From Pannonibacter sp. XCT-53 (GTDB lineage: Bacteria; Pseudomonadota; Alphaproteobacteria; Rhizobiales; Stappiaceae), in the NCBI RefSeq assembly GCF_009915765.1, contig NZ_JAABLQ010000001.1, positions 496,001-560,000 of the forward strand: a stretch of DNA of 64,000 nt. The letters run 5' to 3'. The position numbers were made by a program, and so were the translations under genes. Under the pieces are notes generated by a model that saw only the letters and a list, made by a program, of their open reading frames with translations, was not told the origin of the DNA and did no database searches. Numbering within the stretch: position 1 is the first letter of the stretch; every line of letters starts with the position of its first letter. Below, in pieces: positions 38,927 through 47,324 of this stretch.

Positions 38927-39306
38927 GAAATTTCTTGCAGTCCCCGCCGGCTTTTCAGCTTCTGTTGTTTGAACATTATCATTCTACACAACTGTGAATC
39001 ATTAGTTCCTTTGGCTGAAAGGTAAAGCGCATGTCGCGGGCAGATTACGGTTGCTCCGGCTCCATCGACAACATCGCTTGCGATCAGGGATGCGGGCCGG
39101 GATCGATGCGTGCCAGAAGAAAATGCCGTATCGTCAGGTTCCGGGCCGGTTTCAGGGTGCCGCTAACGGAAAATACTTAAATGAAGATCTTGGGTTGTGG
39201 ATTTACCGTCCATTAGAACAGCTCGGCTGATGGTCCCCGCCGGCGAGCCAGTCTGGACGGACCTGGCTTGTCCCCGCTTGTTCTTACGCATGTCCATGGA
39301 GGGGAA
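38927..39306. other. Divergent intergenic region before the chemoreceptor gene
   Basis: No supported gene. AT-rich stretches at about 38955-39030 and 39165-39200 probably hold promoters for the DUF2336 and chemoreceptor genes. No RNA element or palindrome of note seen. Confidence 0.4.
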
Positions 39307-40653
39307 ATGCCCAGTATGCAGATTGCGGACCGGCTCGGCTTCTTTCAGCTGAGCGCGGAAGAGTTGCGCGTGGCGCGCGAGGCCTGGCAGCTCATCGAGC
39401 CGGCCTTGCCGGGGATGCTCGAGAGCTTTTACGCCCATGTGGCCCGGGTGCCGTCACTGGCTGCCATCATCGGCGGTCGCCAGGCGCATCTCATCAAGGC
39501 GCAGACTTCGCATTGGCGGCAGCTGTTCTGCAACGGGTTCGACGCGGCCTATCAGGAGAGTGCGCTGCGGATCGGCCGGGCGCATGTGCGCATCGGTCTG
39601 GAACCCAGCTGGTACATCGGCGGCTACGGCTTCGTCCTCTCGCATCTGACGCAGCTGTTCGGGCGTCGCCACCGGTTCTCGGGCCGGCGGACCGCGGAAC
39701 TGACGTCGGTCGTCACCCGGATCGTCCTGCTCGACATGGACATCGCCGTCTCCACCTATGGCGAGGCGATGGTCGAGGCGGCACGCCAGCGCGAACAGCG
39801 CATCCGTTCGGCCGTCGAGGGCTTTGAGGGCCAGCTCCGCTCCGCCCTTGGTGGCCTGACGCAGGCCTCGGAAGCCCTTGAGCACACGGCGGAAGAGCTG
39901 AGCGGCGTCGCCCGCGAGACAAGTGCCCGCATCGGCTCCATGGAAGGCTCGGCAGCGACCTCCACGCGCGGCGTCCATGCGAGCGCGGCGGCGACGGAAC
40001 AGATGGCGGCCTCCATCCACGAGATCAGCCGTCAGGCCGGCATGTCGCGCGACATTTCCAACGAGGCGCTCGACAACGCGCGCCGCACCAATGACAGCGT
40101 CCAGAGCCTGTCGGCGGCAGCCGAGCGGGTCGGGTCGGTGATCGAACTCATCTCCGAGATTGCCGGGCAGACGAACCTGCTCGCCCTCAACGCGACGATC
40201 GAGGCGGCGCGGGCCGGGGAAATGGGGCGCGGCTTCGCGGTCGTGGCGGCCGAAGTGAAGGAACTTGCCAGCCAGACCACCCGCGCGACCGAGGAGATCA
40301 CCGGGCAGGTTGCCGCCATCCAGGCCGCGACGCGCCAGTCGGTGGCCGACATCAGCCAGATCACGGCGACCATCGGCAACCTTGCCCGCATCGCCTCCGA
40401 GATCTCGACGGCGGTCGAGCAGCAGATGCAGGCCACGACGGAGATCTCGAGCAGCGTCCAGACGGCGGCAGCCGGAACGGCGTCGCTCAGCGACGAACTG
40501 GCGTCGATCCGCGACATGGCACAGGGCACCCGGGATTCGGCCAGCCACGTGTCGCACATGTCGGGCAGCCTGAAGGCGCAGGCTGCGGACCTCGACCTGA
40601 GCGCCCGGCGCTTCCTTGCCGATGTCCTGACGCAGCCCGATGCGGCTGCGTGA
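39307..40653 (+). CDS. Soluble globin-coupled methyl-accepting chemotaxis protein
   Basis: A 448-residue cytoplasmic chemoreceptor of the HemAT/globin-coupled sensor type. Residues about 5-165 form a protoglobin domain; [11 protein letters not shown] has the probable haem-ligating His93 and is followed by the conserved SWYIGGYGF segment. Residues ~175-440 form the MCP signalling coiled coil with the hairpin tip [20 protein letters not shown] and [15 protein letters not shown]. No membrane segment. It should sense O2 or another gas and signal to CheA. ATG at 39307 or 39316 are possible; GGAGGGG at 39298 is close to the first and well spaced for the second. Confidence 0.92.
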   Translation: MPSMQIADRLGFFQLSAEELRVAREAWQLIEPALPGMLESFYAHVARVPSLAAIIGGRQAHLIKAQTSHWRQLFCNGFDAAYQESALRIGRAHVRIGLEPSWYIGGYGFVLSHLTQLFGRRHRFSGRRTAELTSVVTRIVLLDMDIAVSTYGEAMVEAARQREQRIRSAVEGFEGQLRSALGGLTQASEALEHTAEELSGVARETSARIGSMEGSAATSTRGVHASAAATEQMAASIHEISRQAGMSRDISNEALDNARRTNDSVQSLSAAAERVGSVIELISEIAGQTNLLALNATIEAARAGEMGRGFAVVAAEVKELASQTTRATEEITGQVAAIQAATRQSVADISQITATIGNLARIASEISTAVEQQMQATTEISSSVQTAAAGTASLSDELASIRDMAQGTRDSASHVSHMSGSLKAQAADLDLSARRFLADVLTQPDAAA

Positions 40654-40748
40654 CCGGGTTGCGTGACTGGACTGCGTGACCGGGCTGCGGCGCCTGAGCC
40701 ATGGCAGGGCGTGATGCGTCGGCCTCCCGGCCCCCGGGGGCAAAGAAC

Positions 40749-40781
40749 AAGGCCCCGGAGAGGACACTCTCCGGGGCCTTT
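40749..40781. terminator. Bidirectional terminator between the chemoreceptor and CheZ-like genes
   Basis: A perfect stem GGCCCCGGAGAG/CTCTCCGGGGCC with loop GACA, flanked by AA and TTT. It sits between convergent genes and can serve both. Confidence 0.8.
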
Positions 40782-40808
40782 GATTGTCTGCCGTCGGCGG
40801 GCTCAGCC

Positions 40809-41939
40809 TCAGCTGAACAGGGCCTGACGCTCGTTTTCGGACAGCATGGCGAGAGGATCGTTCTCTTCGGCCGTGACCGCCATTTCCTCTTCTTCCCAGG
40901 CGGCGTCCGCAGTGCCCTCGTCGCCAGCGGTCGCCGTGTCCTCGTCGTCGCCGTGGGTGTCGAAGAGAGCGTCGATGTCGGCTGCGTTCATGACTTCGTC
41001 GGCGTTGCCGTCAGCGGAGGCGAAATCGTCACCGGTCTCGTCGAAGATCGCCTCGATGGTTGCGGCGTCGAGCTGTTCGCTCGCGGTCTCGACCGTCGCG
41101 ACAGCCGCAGCCACGGCGGCGGCCTTGGGTGCGGTCCCCGGGACAGACTTGCTCTGGCTCTGGCTCTGGCTCTGGGCAGCAGCGTCCCCGGCGTGGCCGA
41201 ACTCCATGTCATAGAGCGGGCTGGTCGGCGATTCCGTGTCCATCATGCTGTCGACGAAGGACTGGCTGACGCCCTTGCCGTCCATCTGCGGTCCGTTCAG
41301 CAGATGCGCATCCGGACGCGTGTCCACAGGGCCGGCCGTCTCGTCCGCCTTGACCTCGGCAATGCCCCAGATGCCGATCATCAGGTTGATGCGGCTTTCG
41401 AGGTAGCGCAGCACATGCACCACCTTCTGGGTGCGCTGGCCCGTCAGGTCCTGGAACGAGCAGGCCATGAAGATTTCGGTCGCCTTGGCGTCGATCTCGT
41501 CGCAGACCGCGTCATCGGCGCCGGCCTCGCGCAGGGTCCAGGCCTGTTCCTGGATGCGTTCGGCCGCGGCGAGGATGTCCTGCGTCGCGCGCTCGGTCTG
41601 GGTGACGATGGCATCCAGCTCGCTCGACGTGGTCGTGAAGCGGTTGCCTTCCTCGTCTTCCATCTTGATGTTGGCGATCTCGCGCTTGGTGCGCTCGATG
41701 GCCTCGTGCATCTCGGCGAGGTCGAGCTTGATCCGGTTGAGGTCGGGAACGGTGCGTTCCCGGCGCATCACCTTCTCCAGCCTGCCGATGGCATCAAGGA
41801 TGGTGTTGGTCTCGGTGCTGCGGTTGCGCCGCAGGAATTCGGCCAGGAAGCGGCGCCCGCGATCAGACTCGGTCAACGTCTGTTCAAGGACCGTGTACTC
41901 GGTTTCCTGCATCAGGACTGGCGGTTCGATTGCTGCCAT
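40809..41939 (-). CDS. CheZ-like chemotaxis phosphatase with acidic C-terminal tail
   Basis: A 376-residue protein. Residues ~35-215 are long helices with ACSFQDLTGQRTQKVVHVL, the CheZ active-site motif in which Asp164 and Gln168 match the catalytic pair for CheY-P dephosphorylation. Residues ~240-376 are disordered and acidic, with a Ser-Gln run (four 6-base units near 41151-41174) and three short hydrophobic motifs: TIEAIFDETGDD, DIDALFDTHGDD and ERQALFS at the very end. These resemble CheY-binding peptides (CheZ C-terminus, FliM N-terminus). The ATG at 41939 gives a plausible N-terminus; a GTG at 42011 is also in frame. It is convergent with the globin-coupled receptor. Confidence 0.85.
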   Translation of the reverse strand: MAAIEPPVLMQETEYTVLEQTLTESDRGRRFLAEFLRRNRSTETNTILDAIGRLEKVMRRERTVPDLNRIKLDLAEMHEAIERTKREIANIKMEDEEGNRFTTTSSELDAIVTQTERATQDILAAAERIQEQAWTLREAGADDAVCDEIDAKATEIFMACSFQDLTGQRTQKVVHVLRYLESRINLMIGIWGIAEVKADETAGPVDTRPDAHLLNGPQMDGKGVSQSFVDSMMDTESPTSPLYDMEFGHAGDAAAQSQSQSQSKSVPGTAPKAAAVAAAVATVETASEQLDAATIEAIFDETGDDFASADGNADEVMNAADIDALFDTHGDDEDTATAGDEGTADAAWEEEEMAVTAEENDPLAMLSENERQALFS

Positions 41940-42060
41940 CGTAAACGTCTCGATGTCCTTTTCGCCGCGGTCGGCCTGTGATTCGACGAGATCGCCGATA
42001 CTGCCGGTCACCCTACGGCCCCAACGGTTAACATCTCTTTAGGCCGGCCAGCTCCGGTTG

Positions 42061-43248
42061 ATGGTCATGATAAAATTCCAAACCGGCTTGTCTACACGTG
42101 TGAGTGGTCTTTTCTGGGCTCACTTTATCGGGTCGGGCATTTTTCTGCCGTTCTTTCCGCTGCTTTTGAGCAACCGGCAGCTTTCCGTTTCGGAAATTGC
42201 GACGGCGCTGGCCCTGGCAACCATCGCGCGCATCGTGGCGGCGCCGGTTCTCACCTCGATTTCCGACAAGACCGGTCGCCGTCGCCTGTCGATCTTCCTC
42301 TATTCGCTGGCCGGGGTGGTGTTTCTGGCGCTGTTTGCCTTCACCGACAGCTATCTGGCGACGCTGATCGCCATTTCCGGCCTGATGATCTTCTGGGCGC
42401 CGATCATCCCGCTTGCCGATGCCTATGCGCTGGACGTGGTCCGCCGGCTCGGGGGGCAGTATGGCAGGATGCGGCTCTGGGGCTCCGTCGCCTTCATCGT
42501 CGGAAACCTCGCCGGCGGCTGGCTGATTTCCTTCTCGACCGCGATGCCCTATCTCGCGGGCATCCTGCTGTCGCTCCTGGCCACCGCGCTGGTGGCGATC
42601 ACCCTGCCGCCCGCGCAGCCGCGCGTGGGCGCCGGGGCCATGCCGCGTGAGGTCCGGCCGGATGTCTTCCGCCAGCCCTGGTTCCTCGCCATGCTTGTTG
42701 CCATCGGCCTGCTGCAGGCCAGCCACGCAGGCTACTACGCCTTTGCCACCATCTTCTGGCGCGGCGCCGGGGTGCCCGATACCCTGATCGGCCTGATCTG
42801 GTCGCTGGGCGTCGTGACGGAGATCTGTCTCTTCATCTATGCCAGCCGCCTGCCGGGCTGGTTCACGCCGCTGCGGCTGATCCTGATCGGTGGCCTTGCC
42901 GGCATCCTGCGCTGGATGGTCTTTGCCGAGGCCACCTCGCTCTGGTCCATCGTGCTGCTGCAGGGGCTGCACGGGCTCAGTTTCGGGGCGGTGCATCTGG
43001 GCACGGTCAGCCTGCTCGGCCGCATCGTTCCCTCGCGCTGGTCGGCAACGGGACAAAGCCTGATGGCGACCTCGATCGGCCTGCTCAATGCGCTGGCAAC
43101 CTGGGCGAGCGGCCCGCTCTACGGCCGGGACCCGGCCTTCGCGTTCTGGTTCATGTCGGCTGTCTCGCTGGCCGGGCTCGTCGCTCTGCTGGTACTGGCG
43201 CGCCGCGTGACCTCGGCGGCCGAGCAGGCCGCCGACGAGGCGCACTAG
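42061..43248 (+). CDS. MFS transporter, HcaT/nucleoside-proton-symporter-like
   Basis: A 395-residue protein with 12 predicted hydrophobic helices of the MFS_1-like group (3-phenylpropionate permease HcaT relatives): start GLFWAHFIGSGIFLPFFPLLL (in part), SISDKTGRRRLSIFLYSL (loop 2-3), PLADAYALD, YGRMRLWGSVAFIVGNLAGG (in part) and LLQGLHGLSFGAVHLG. The substrate is unknown. The start could be ATG 42061 or 42067; the ribosome site is weak. It ends overlapping the 3' end of the convergent dgcA by 4 bases. Confidence 0.87.
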   Translation: MVMIKFQTGLSTRVSGLFWAHFIGSGIFLPFFPLLLSNRQLSVSEIATALALATIARIVAAPVLTSISDKTGRRRLSIFLYSLAGVVFLALFAFTDSYLATLIAISGLMIFWAPIIPLADAYALDVVRRLGGQYGRMRLWGSVAFIVGNLAGGWLISFSTAMPYLAGILLSLLATALVAITLPPAQPRVGAGAMPREVRPDVFRQPWFLAMLVAIGLLQASHAGYYAFATIFWRGAGVPDTLIGLIWSLGVVTEICLFIYASRLPGWFTPLRLILIGGLAGILRWMVFAEATSLWSIVLLQGLHGLSFGAVHLGTVSLLGRIVPSRWSATGQSLMATSIGLLNALATWASGPLYGRDPAFAFWFMSAVSLAGLVALLVLARRVTSAAEQAADEAH

Positions 43249-44225
43249 CCCCAGAGCGTTGCGGCGGGCGGGATCAGCAGGCTGGCCTCGAAGCGCAGGC
43301 CGCCGTCGCGGTCCTGCGCCAGAAGCAGCGGGCCGTCGAGATCGACGTAGTCCGCCTTCTGCGCCACCAGCACGGCCGGCGCCATCGCCAGCGACGTGCC
43401 CAGCATGCAGCCGACCATCACCTTGAAGCCCAGCTCGCGGGCATCGCCGTAAAGGGCCAGCGCCTCGGTCAGGCCGCCGGCCTTGTCGAGCTTGATGTTG
43501 ACGGCATCGTAGCGCTTGCGCAGGGCGGCCAGGTCCGCGCGGGTGTGCAGGCTTTCATCGGCGCACACCGGAACCGGACGCGGGAGGGTTTCGAGAGCCG
43601 TGTCCCGGCCAGCCGGAAGAGGCTGCTCGATCAGCTCGACCCCGGCGGCCGCGCAGGCCGCCATGTTCTCGGCGTAGCAGTCCTCGCTCCAGGCCTCGTT
43701 GGCATCGACGACCAGACGGGCGTCGGGCGCATTCGCCCGCACGGCGGCAATCCGTTGGGCATCGCCCGGGCCGGCGAGTTTCACCTTGAGGAGCGGTCGT
43801 CCGGCCGCCTTGCGGGTTGCCTCCGCCATGCTGTCCGGCGTGCCGACGCTCAGCGTGAAGCAGGTTGTCAGGGGCGCAAGGGTGCCGACGCCGGCAAGCG
43901 CGGCAGCCGGAGTTCCGGACCGCTTGGCCTCCAGGTCCCAGAGCGCGCAGTCGAGGGCGTTGCGTGCCGCGCCCGCATGCAGCGCCGCCTGCAGCCGCTT
44001 GCGGTCGAGCCCAATCCCGAGCGCATCGGCCGTCTGGCGGATCTCGGCGATGACGCTGTCGATGCTTTCCCCGTAGCGGGGGTAGGGCACGCATTCGCCC
44101 CGGCCCGTGTGCGTGCCGTCGGACAGGGTGACCACGACCACATCGGCATGGGTGCGGCTGCCACGCGAGATGGTGAAGCCACCCGCGATCTCGAAGCGCT
44201 CATGCGCAATGTCGACCGCGAGCAT
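43245..44225 (-). CDS. dgcA: N-acetyl-D-glutamate racemase (enolase superfamily)
   Basis: A 326-residue enolase-superfamily enzyme of the dipeptide-epimerase-like branch. Catalytic features: LLKVKLAG (KxK), VVDANEAW, ELIEQPLP and CADES metal ligands, and NIKLDKAGGL with the second catalytic Lys. Alone it would be called L-Ala-D/L-Glu epimerase. Its 1-base overlap (TGATG) with an upstream DUF1611 gene matches the dgcN-dgcA pair, where it racemises N-acetyl-D-Glu to the L form for D-glutamate catabolism. The assignment depends on that linkage. Confidence 0.88.
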   Translation of the reverse strand: MLAVDIAHERFEIAGGFTISRGSRTHADVVVVTLSDGTHTGRGECVPYPRYGESIDSVIAEIRQTADALGIGLDRKRLQAALHAGAARNALDCALWDLEAKRSGTPAAALAGVGTLAPLTTCFTLSVGTPDSMAEATRKAAGRPLLKVKLAGPGDAQRIAAVRANAPDARLVVDANEAWSEDCYAENMAACAAAGVELIEQPLPAGRDTALETLPRPVPVCADESLHTRADLAALRKRYDAVNIKLDKAGGLTEALALYGDARELGFKVMVGCMLGTSLAMAPAVLVAQKADYVDLDGPLLLAQDRDGGLRFEASLLIPPAATLWG

Positions 44226-45238
44226 CAGGCGTCTCCGAAGTCGCGCGCCAGCCGGTCGATCACCGGACCCATGCCGTAGCGGACCGGGTCCGTCGCCGGC
44301 AGGTCATACTTGGCCGACAGGTCCTTCAGGTAGGCACGGGCCTCGCCGTCGCCGAGGGCGGCCGTGTTGACCGACAGGCCGATGCAGCGGATCGCGGGAT
44401 TGGTGAGCTGGCCGCAGCGGATGGTCAGGTCGATCACGTCCTGGATCGAGGGCAGGGGCGTCTCGACGCCGCGCATGGTGCGGCGGGTCGGTTCGTGACA
44501 GACAATGAAGGCATCGGGCTGGGCCCCGTGCAGGAGCCCCAGCGTCACGCCCGCGAAAGAGGGATGGAACAGCGAGCCCTGACCTTCGATCACGTCCCAG
44601 TGACGGGGATCCATGGCTGGCGAGATCCATTCGACGGCGCCGGAAATGAAGTCGGCCACCACCGCGTCGATGGCAACGCCCCGGCCGGAGATGAAGACGC
44701 CGGTCTGGCCTGTCGCCTTGAAGTCGCAGGAGTAGCCGCGGGCGCGCATGTCGCGCTCCATTGCAAGCGCGGTGTACTTCTTGCCCACCGAGCAGTCCGT
44801 GCCAACGGTGAGAATGCGCAGGCCGGGCCGCTTCGTGCCCTTGCCGGTTGCAAAGGTCTCGCTGGAGTGCCGCACGTCGAACAGCTTGCGGCCGTTGCGC
44901 TCGGCCGCCTCGCGGATCGCCGGGATGGACCCGAGCCGCACATGCAGGCCACTGGCCACGTCCAGTCCGGCCTCGAGCGCTGCCACGATCGAGGCAATCC
45001 AGTGGTCGGGAAGCCGGCCGCCGGCATTCACGGCGCCCACGATCATCGTGCGGGCTCCGGCCCTGGCGGCAGCGTCGATGGTCATGTCCGGCAACCCGGC
45101 GTCCGCCTGGCATCCCGGCAGGCGATTCTGCCCCAGACACCACTCCCGGCGCCAGTCGACCACGCCGAGCGCGGTCTTGGCCGCAAGGGCATCGGGAACA
45201 TCGCCGAGGAACAGGAGGTAGGGGTTGGCAATATCCAT
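44225..45238 (-). CDS. dgcN: D-glutamate N-acetyltransferase (DUF1611 family)
   Basis: A 337-residue DUF1611 protein: N-terminal domain YLLFLGDVPDALAAKTALGVVDW (in part) and a C-terminal P-loop domain with TVGTDCSVGKKYTALAMERDM (in part), FKATGQTGVFISGRGVAID and VIEGQGSLFHPSFAGV. In marine bacteria DgcN N-acetylates D-glutamate as first step of its breakdown. It is directly upstream of and overlapping dgcA. The pair could recycle D-Glu from peptidoglycan. Divergent from the Mla operon. Confidence 0.87.
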   Translation of the reverse strand: MDIANPYLLFLGDVPDALAAKTALGVVDWRREWCLGQNRLPGCQADAGLPDMTIDAAARAGARTMIVGAVNAGGRLPDHWIASIVAALEAGLDVASGLHVRLGSIPAIREAAERNGRKLFDVRHSSETFATGKGTKRPGLRILTVGTDCSVGKKYTALAMERDMRARGYSCDFKATGQTGVFISGRGVAIDAVVADFISGAVEWISPAMDPRHWDVIEGQGSLFHPSFAGVTLGLLHGAQPDAFIVCHEPTRRTMRGVETPLPSIQDVIDLTIRCGQLTNPAIRCIGLSVNTAALGDGEARAYLKDLSAKYDLPATDPVRYGMGPVIDRLARDFGDA

Positions 45239-45351
45239 GATTTGTTTCCGCCTTTGCCGAAGCCACGGGAGCCGCGCGGCTGGACGCGCCGCTGTCCCGT
45301 CAGGTATAGGGGGTTGTCCTTCACACCGGCAAGAGGCTCGCCGACCGCGCC

Positions 45352-46500
45352 ATGGGCTTTCTGAACGAACTGATCGAGCCGGGCTGCGCCACCCGTCATG
45401 AAGGGGAGCGCCTCATTCTGGCGTTGTCGGGGGACTGGACCATCACCACCGCAATGACCGGAGAACGTCTGGTCGAACAGCTTTGCGCCGATGTCCGCGC
45501 CGCCATCGTCGTGGTGGATTTCTCGGCGGTGCAGCGTCTCGACACGGCCGGGGCCTGGATCATCCACAAGCTGCGCGGCCGTGTCGAATACACCGGCGCG
45601 CGTGTCCAGCTTGCCGGTGTCAGCGAGGAACAGCGCCTGCTGATGGGCGAGGTCGATGCCCATCATCCGCCGACCTTCGTTCCCGACGCGCAGAAGTTTT
45701 CCATCATCGGTCTGTTCGAGACCACCGGCCGCGCCGTTGTCGACGCCTGGCAGGACTGTGTGGCGATGCTGCATATCCTCGGGTCGCTCAGCATGGTGAT
45801 CTTCACCGTCCTGTTCAATCCGAGGCGCCTGCGTGGCATTGCCATCGCCGTGCAGTTCGACAAGACCTGCATCGGGGCGGTGCCGATCGTCGCGCTGATG
45901 AGCTTTCTGATCGGTGCGATCATTTCGCAGCAGGGCGGCTTCTATCTGCGCCAGTTCGGCGCCGACCTGTTCGTGGTCGATCTGGCGGGCGTGCTGGTCC
46001 TGCGCGAGATCGGCGTGCTGCTGACGGCGATCATGGTCGCCGGGCGCTCCGGCTCGGCCTTCACCGCCGAACTTGGCTCCATGAAGATGCAGGAGGAGAT
46101 CGACGCCCTGCACGTGATCGGCCTCAGCGTGACGGAAGTCCTCGTGCTGCCGCGCATCCTGGCGCTCATGGCGGCCGTGCCGGTGCTGACCTTCATCGCC
46201 GATGTCTCGGCGCTGACCGGGGCGGCCCTGGTGTCCTGGGCCTATCTGGAAATCCCGCCGCAGGCCTTCATCTCGCGTCTGCAGGAAGCGATCACCCTGC
46301 AGACCTTCCTCGTCGGCCTCGTCAAGGCGCCGTTCATGGCGCTGATCATCGGGCTCATCGCCTGCGTCGAGGGGCTCAAGGTCGGCGGCTCGGCAGATTC
46401 CCTCGGCCGCCACACCACCCTCTCGGTCGTCAAGGCCATCTTCCTTGTGATCGTCGTCGATGGCCTCTTCGCCATCTTCTTTGCCGCGATCAACGTGTGA
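45352..46500 (+). CDS. mlaE: Mla-type lipid ABC transporter permease with N-terminal STAS domain
   Basis: A 382-residue protein. Residues ~15-110 are a STAS (MlaB-like) domain (LSGDWTITTAMTGERLVEQL, VVDFSAVQRLDTAGAWIIHKL in part). Residues ~140-382 are the MlaE permease with about 5-6 helices and family motifs ALMSFLIGAIISQQGGFYLRQFGA (in part), VLREIGVLLTAIMVAGRSGSAFTAELGSM (in part), EEIDALHVIGLSV and the C-terminal GLKVGGSADSLGRHTTLSVV. The fusion puts the MlaB function into the permease. First of a four-gene operon moving phospholipids between membranes to preserve outer-membrane asymmetry. Confidence 0.94.
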   Translation: MGFLNELIEPGCATRHEGERLILALSGDWTITTAMTGERLVEQLCADVRAAIVVVDFSAVQRLDTAGAWIIHKLRGRVEYTGARVQLAGVSEEQRLLMGEVDAHHPPTFVPDAQKFSIIGLFETTGRAVVDAWQDCVAMLHILGSLSMVIFTVLFNPRRLRGIAIAVQFDKTCIGAVPIVALMSFLIGAIISQQGGFYLRQFGADLFVVDLAGVLVLREIGVLLTAIMVAGRSGSAFTAELGSMKMQEEIDALHVIGLSVTEVLVLPRILALMAAVPVLTFIADVSALTGAALVSWAYLEIPPQAFISRLQEAITLQTFLVGLVKAPFMALIIGLIACVEGLKVGGSADSLGRHTTLSVVKAIFLVIVVDGLFAIFFAAINV

Positions 46501-46507
46501 GGCCGTC

Positions 46508-47314
46508 GTGAGCGAACTCCAGCAGCCAGCCCGCGACGGTCAGACGGTTCCCGCCGGCGGGCGGCCCGTGCTCCTGTCTGCCCGGGGCGTGACCGTGGGC
46601 TTCGGCAGCAAGCTGATCCTCGAGAACCTCGATCTTGATGTCTACCGGGGCGAGGTGCTCGGCTTTGTCGGCGGCTCCGGCACCGGCAAGTCGGTCCTGA
46701 TGCGCACCATTCTCGGCCTCACCCCGCGCCGGGCAGGCCAGATCACGGTGTTTGGCCAGGATCTGGACAGCGCCACGCCCGAGCAGCGCAACCAGATCGA
46801 GCGACGCTGGGGCGTCTTGTTCCAGCAGGGCGCGCTGTTCTCGTCGCTGACGGTGAAGCAGAACATCCAGGTGCCGATGCGCGAGTATACGGGCCTGTCG
46901 CAGGTTCTCATGGACGAGCTGGCCTGGCTGAAGCTCGAGCTGGTCGGCCTGCCGCGGGATGCGGCCGACAAGTACCCCTCGGAACTCTCCGGCGGGATGG
47001 TCAAGCGCGCGAGCCTTGCCCGGGCGCTGGCACTTGATCCCGATCTGGTGTTCCTGGACGAGCCGACCTCCGGCCTTGATCCGATCGGTGCGGCCGCCTT
47101 CGACAATTTGATCGCGAAGCTCCGTGAAACCCTCGGGCTCACTGTCTACATGGTGACACATGATCTCGACAGTCTGCACAGCATCTGTGATCGAATCGCG
47201 GTACTAGGGGAGCGCCGGGTCTTGTTGGCAGGCACAATCGAAGACATGATGGCCAGTGATCATGCCTGGGTTAAATCCTATTTCCGGGGCGAGCGCGCCC
47301 TGCGCAGGGTTTGA
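46508..47314 (+). CDS. mlaF: Mla-type lipid ABC transporter ATP-binding protein
   Basis: A 268-residue ATPase: Walker A GGSGTGKSVLM, Q-loop LFQQGALFSSLTV (MlaF-typical), signature LSGGMVKRASLARAL, Walker B VFLDEPTSGLDPIG and switch His in VTHDLDSL. LSGGM in place of LSGGQ is typical for the Mla family. The GTG start at 46508 with GAGG just upstream follows the permease stop by 7 bases. Confidence 0.94.
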   Translation: MSELQQPARDGQTVPAGGRPVLLSARGVTVGFGSKLILENLDLDVYRGEVLGFVGGSGTGKSVLMRTILGLTPRRAGQITVFGQDLDSATPEQRNQIERRWGVLFQQGALFSSLTVKQNIQVPMREYTGLSQVLMDELAWLKLELVGLPRDAADKYPSELSGGMVKRASLARALALDPDLVFLDEPTSGLDPIGAAAFDNLIAKLRETLGLTVYMVTHDLDSLHSICDRIAVLGERRVLLAGTIEDMMASDHAWVKSYFRGERALRRV

Positions 47315-47324
47315 AGGACGTTAA

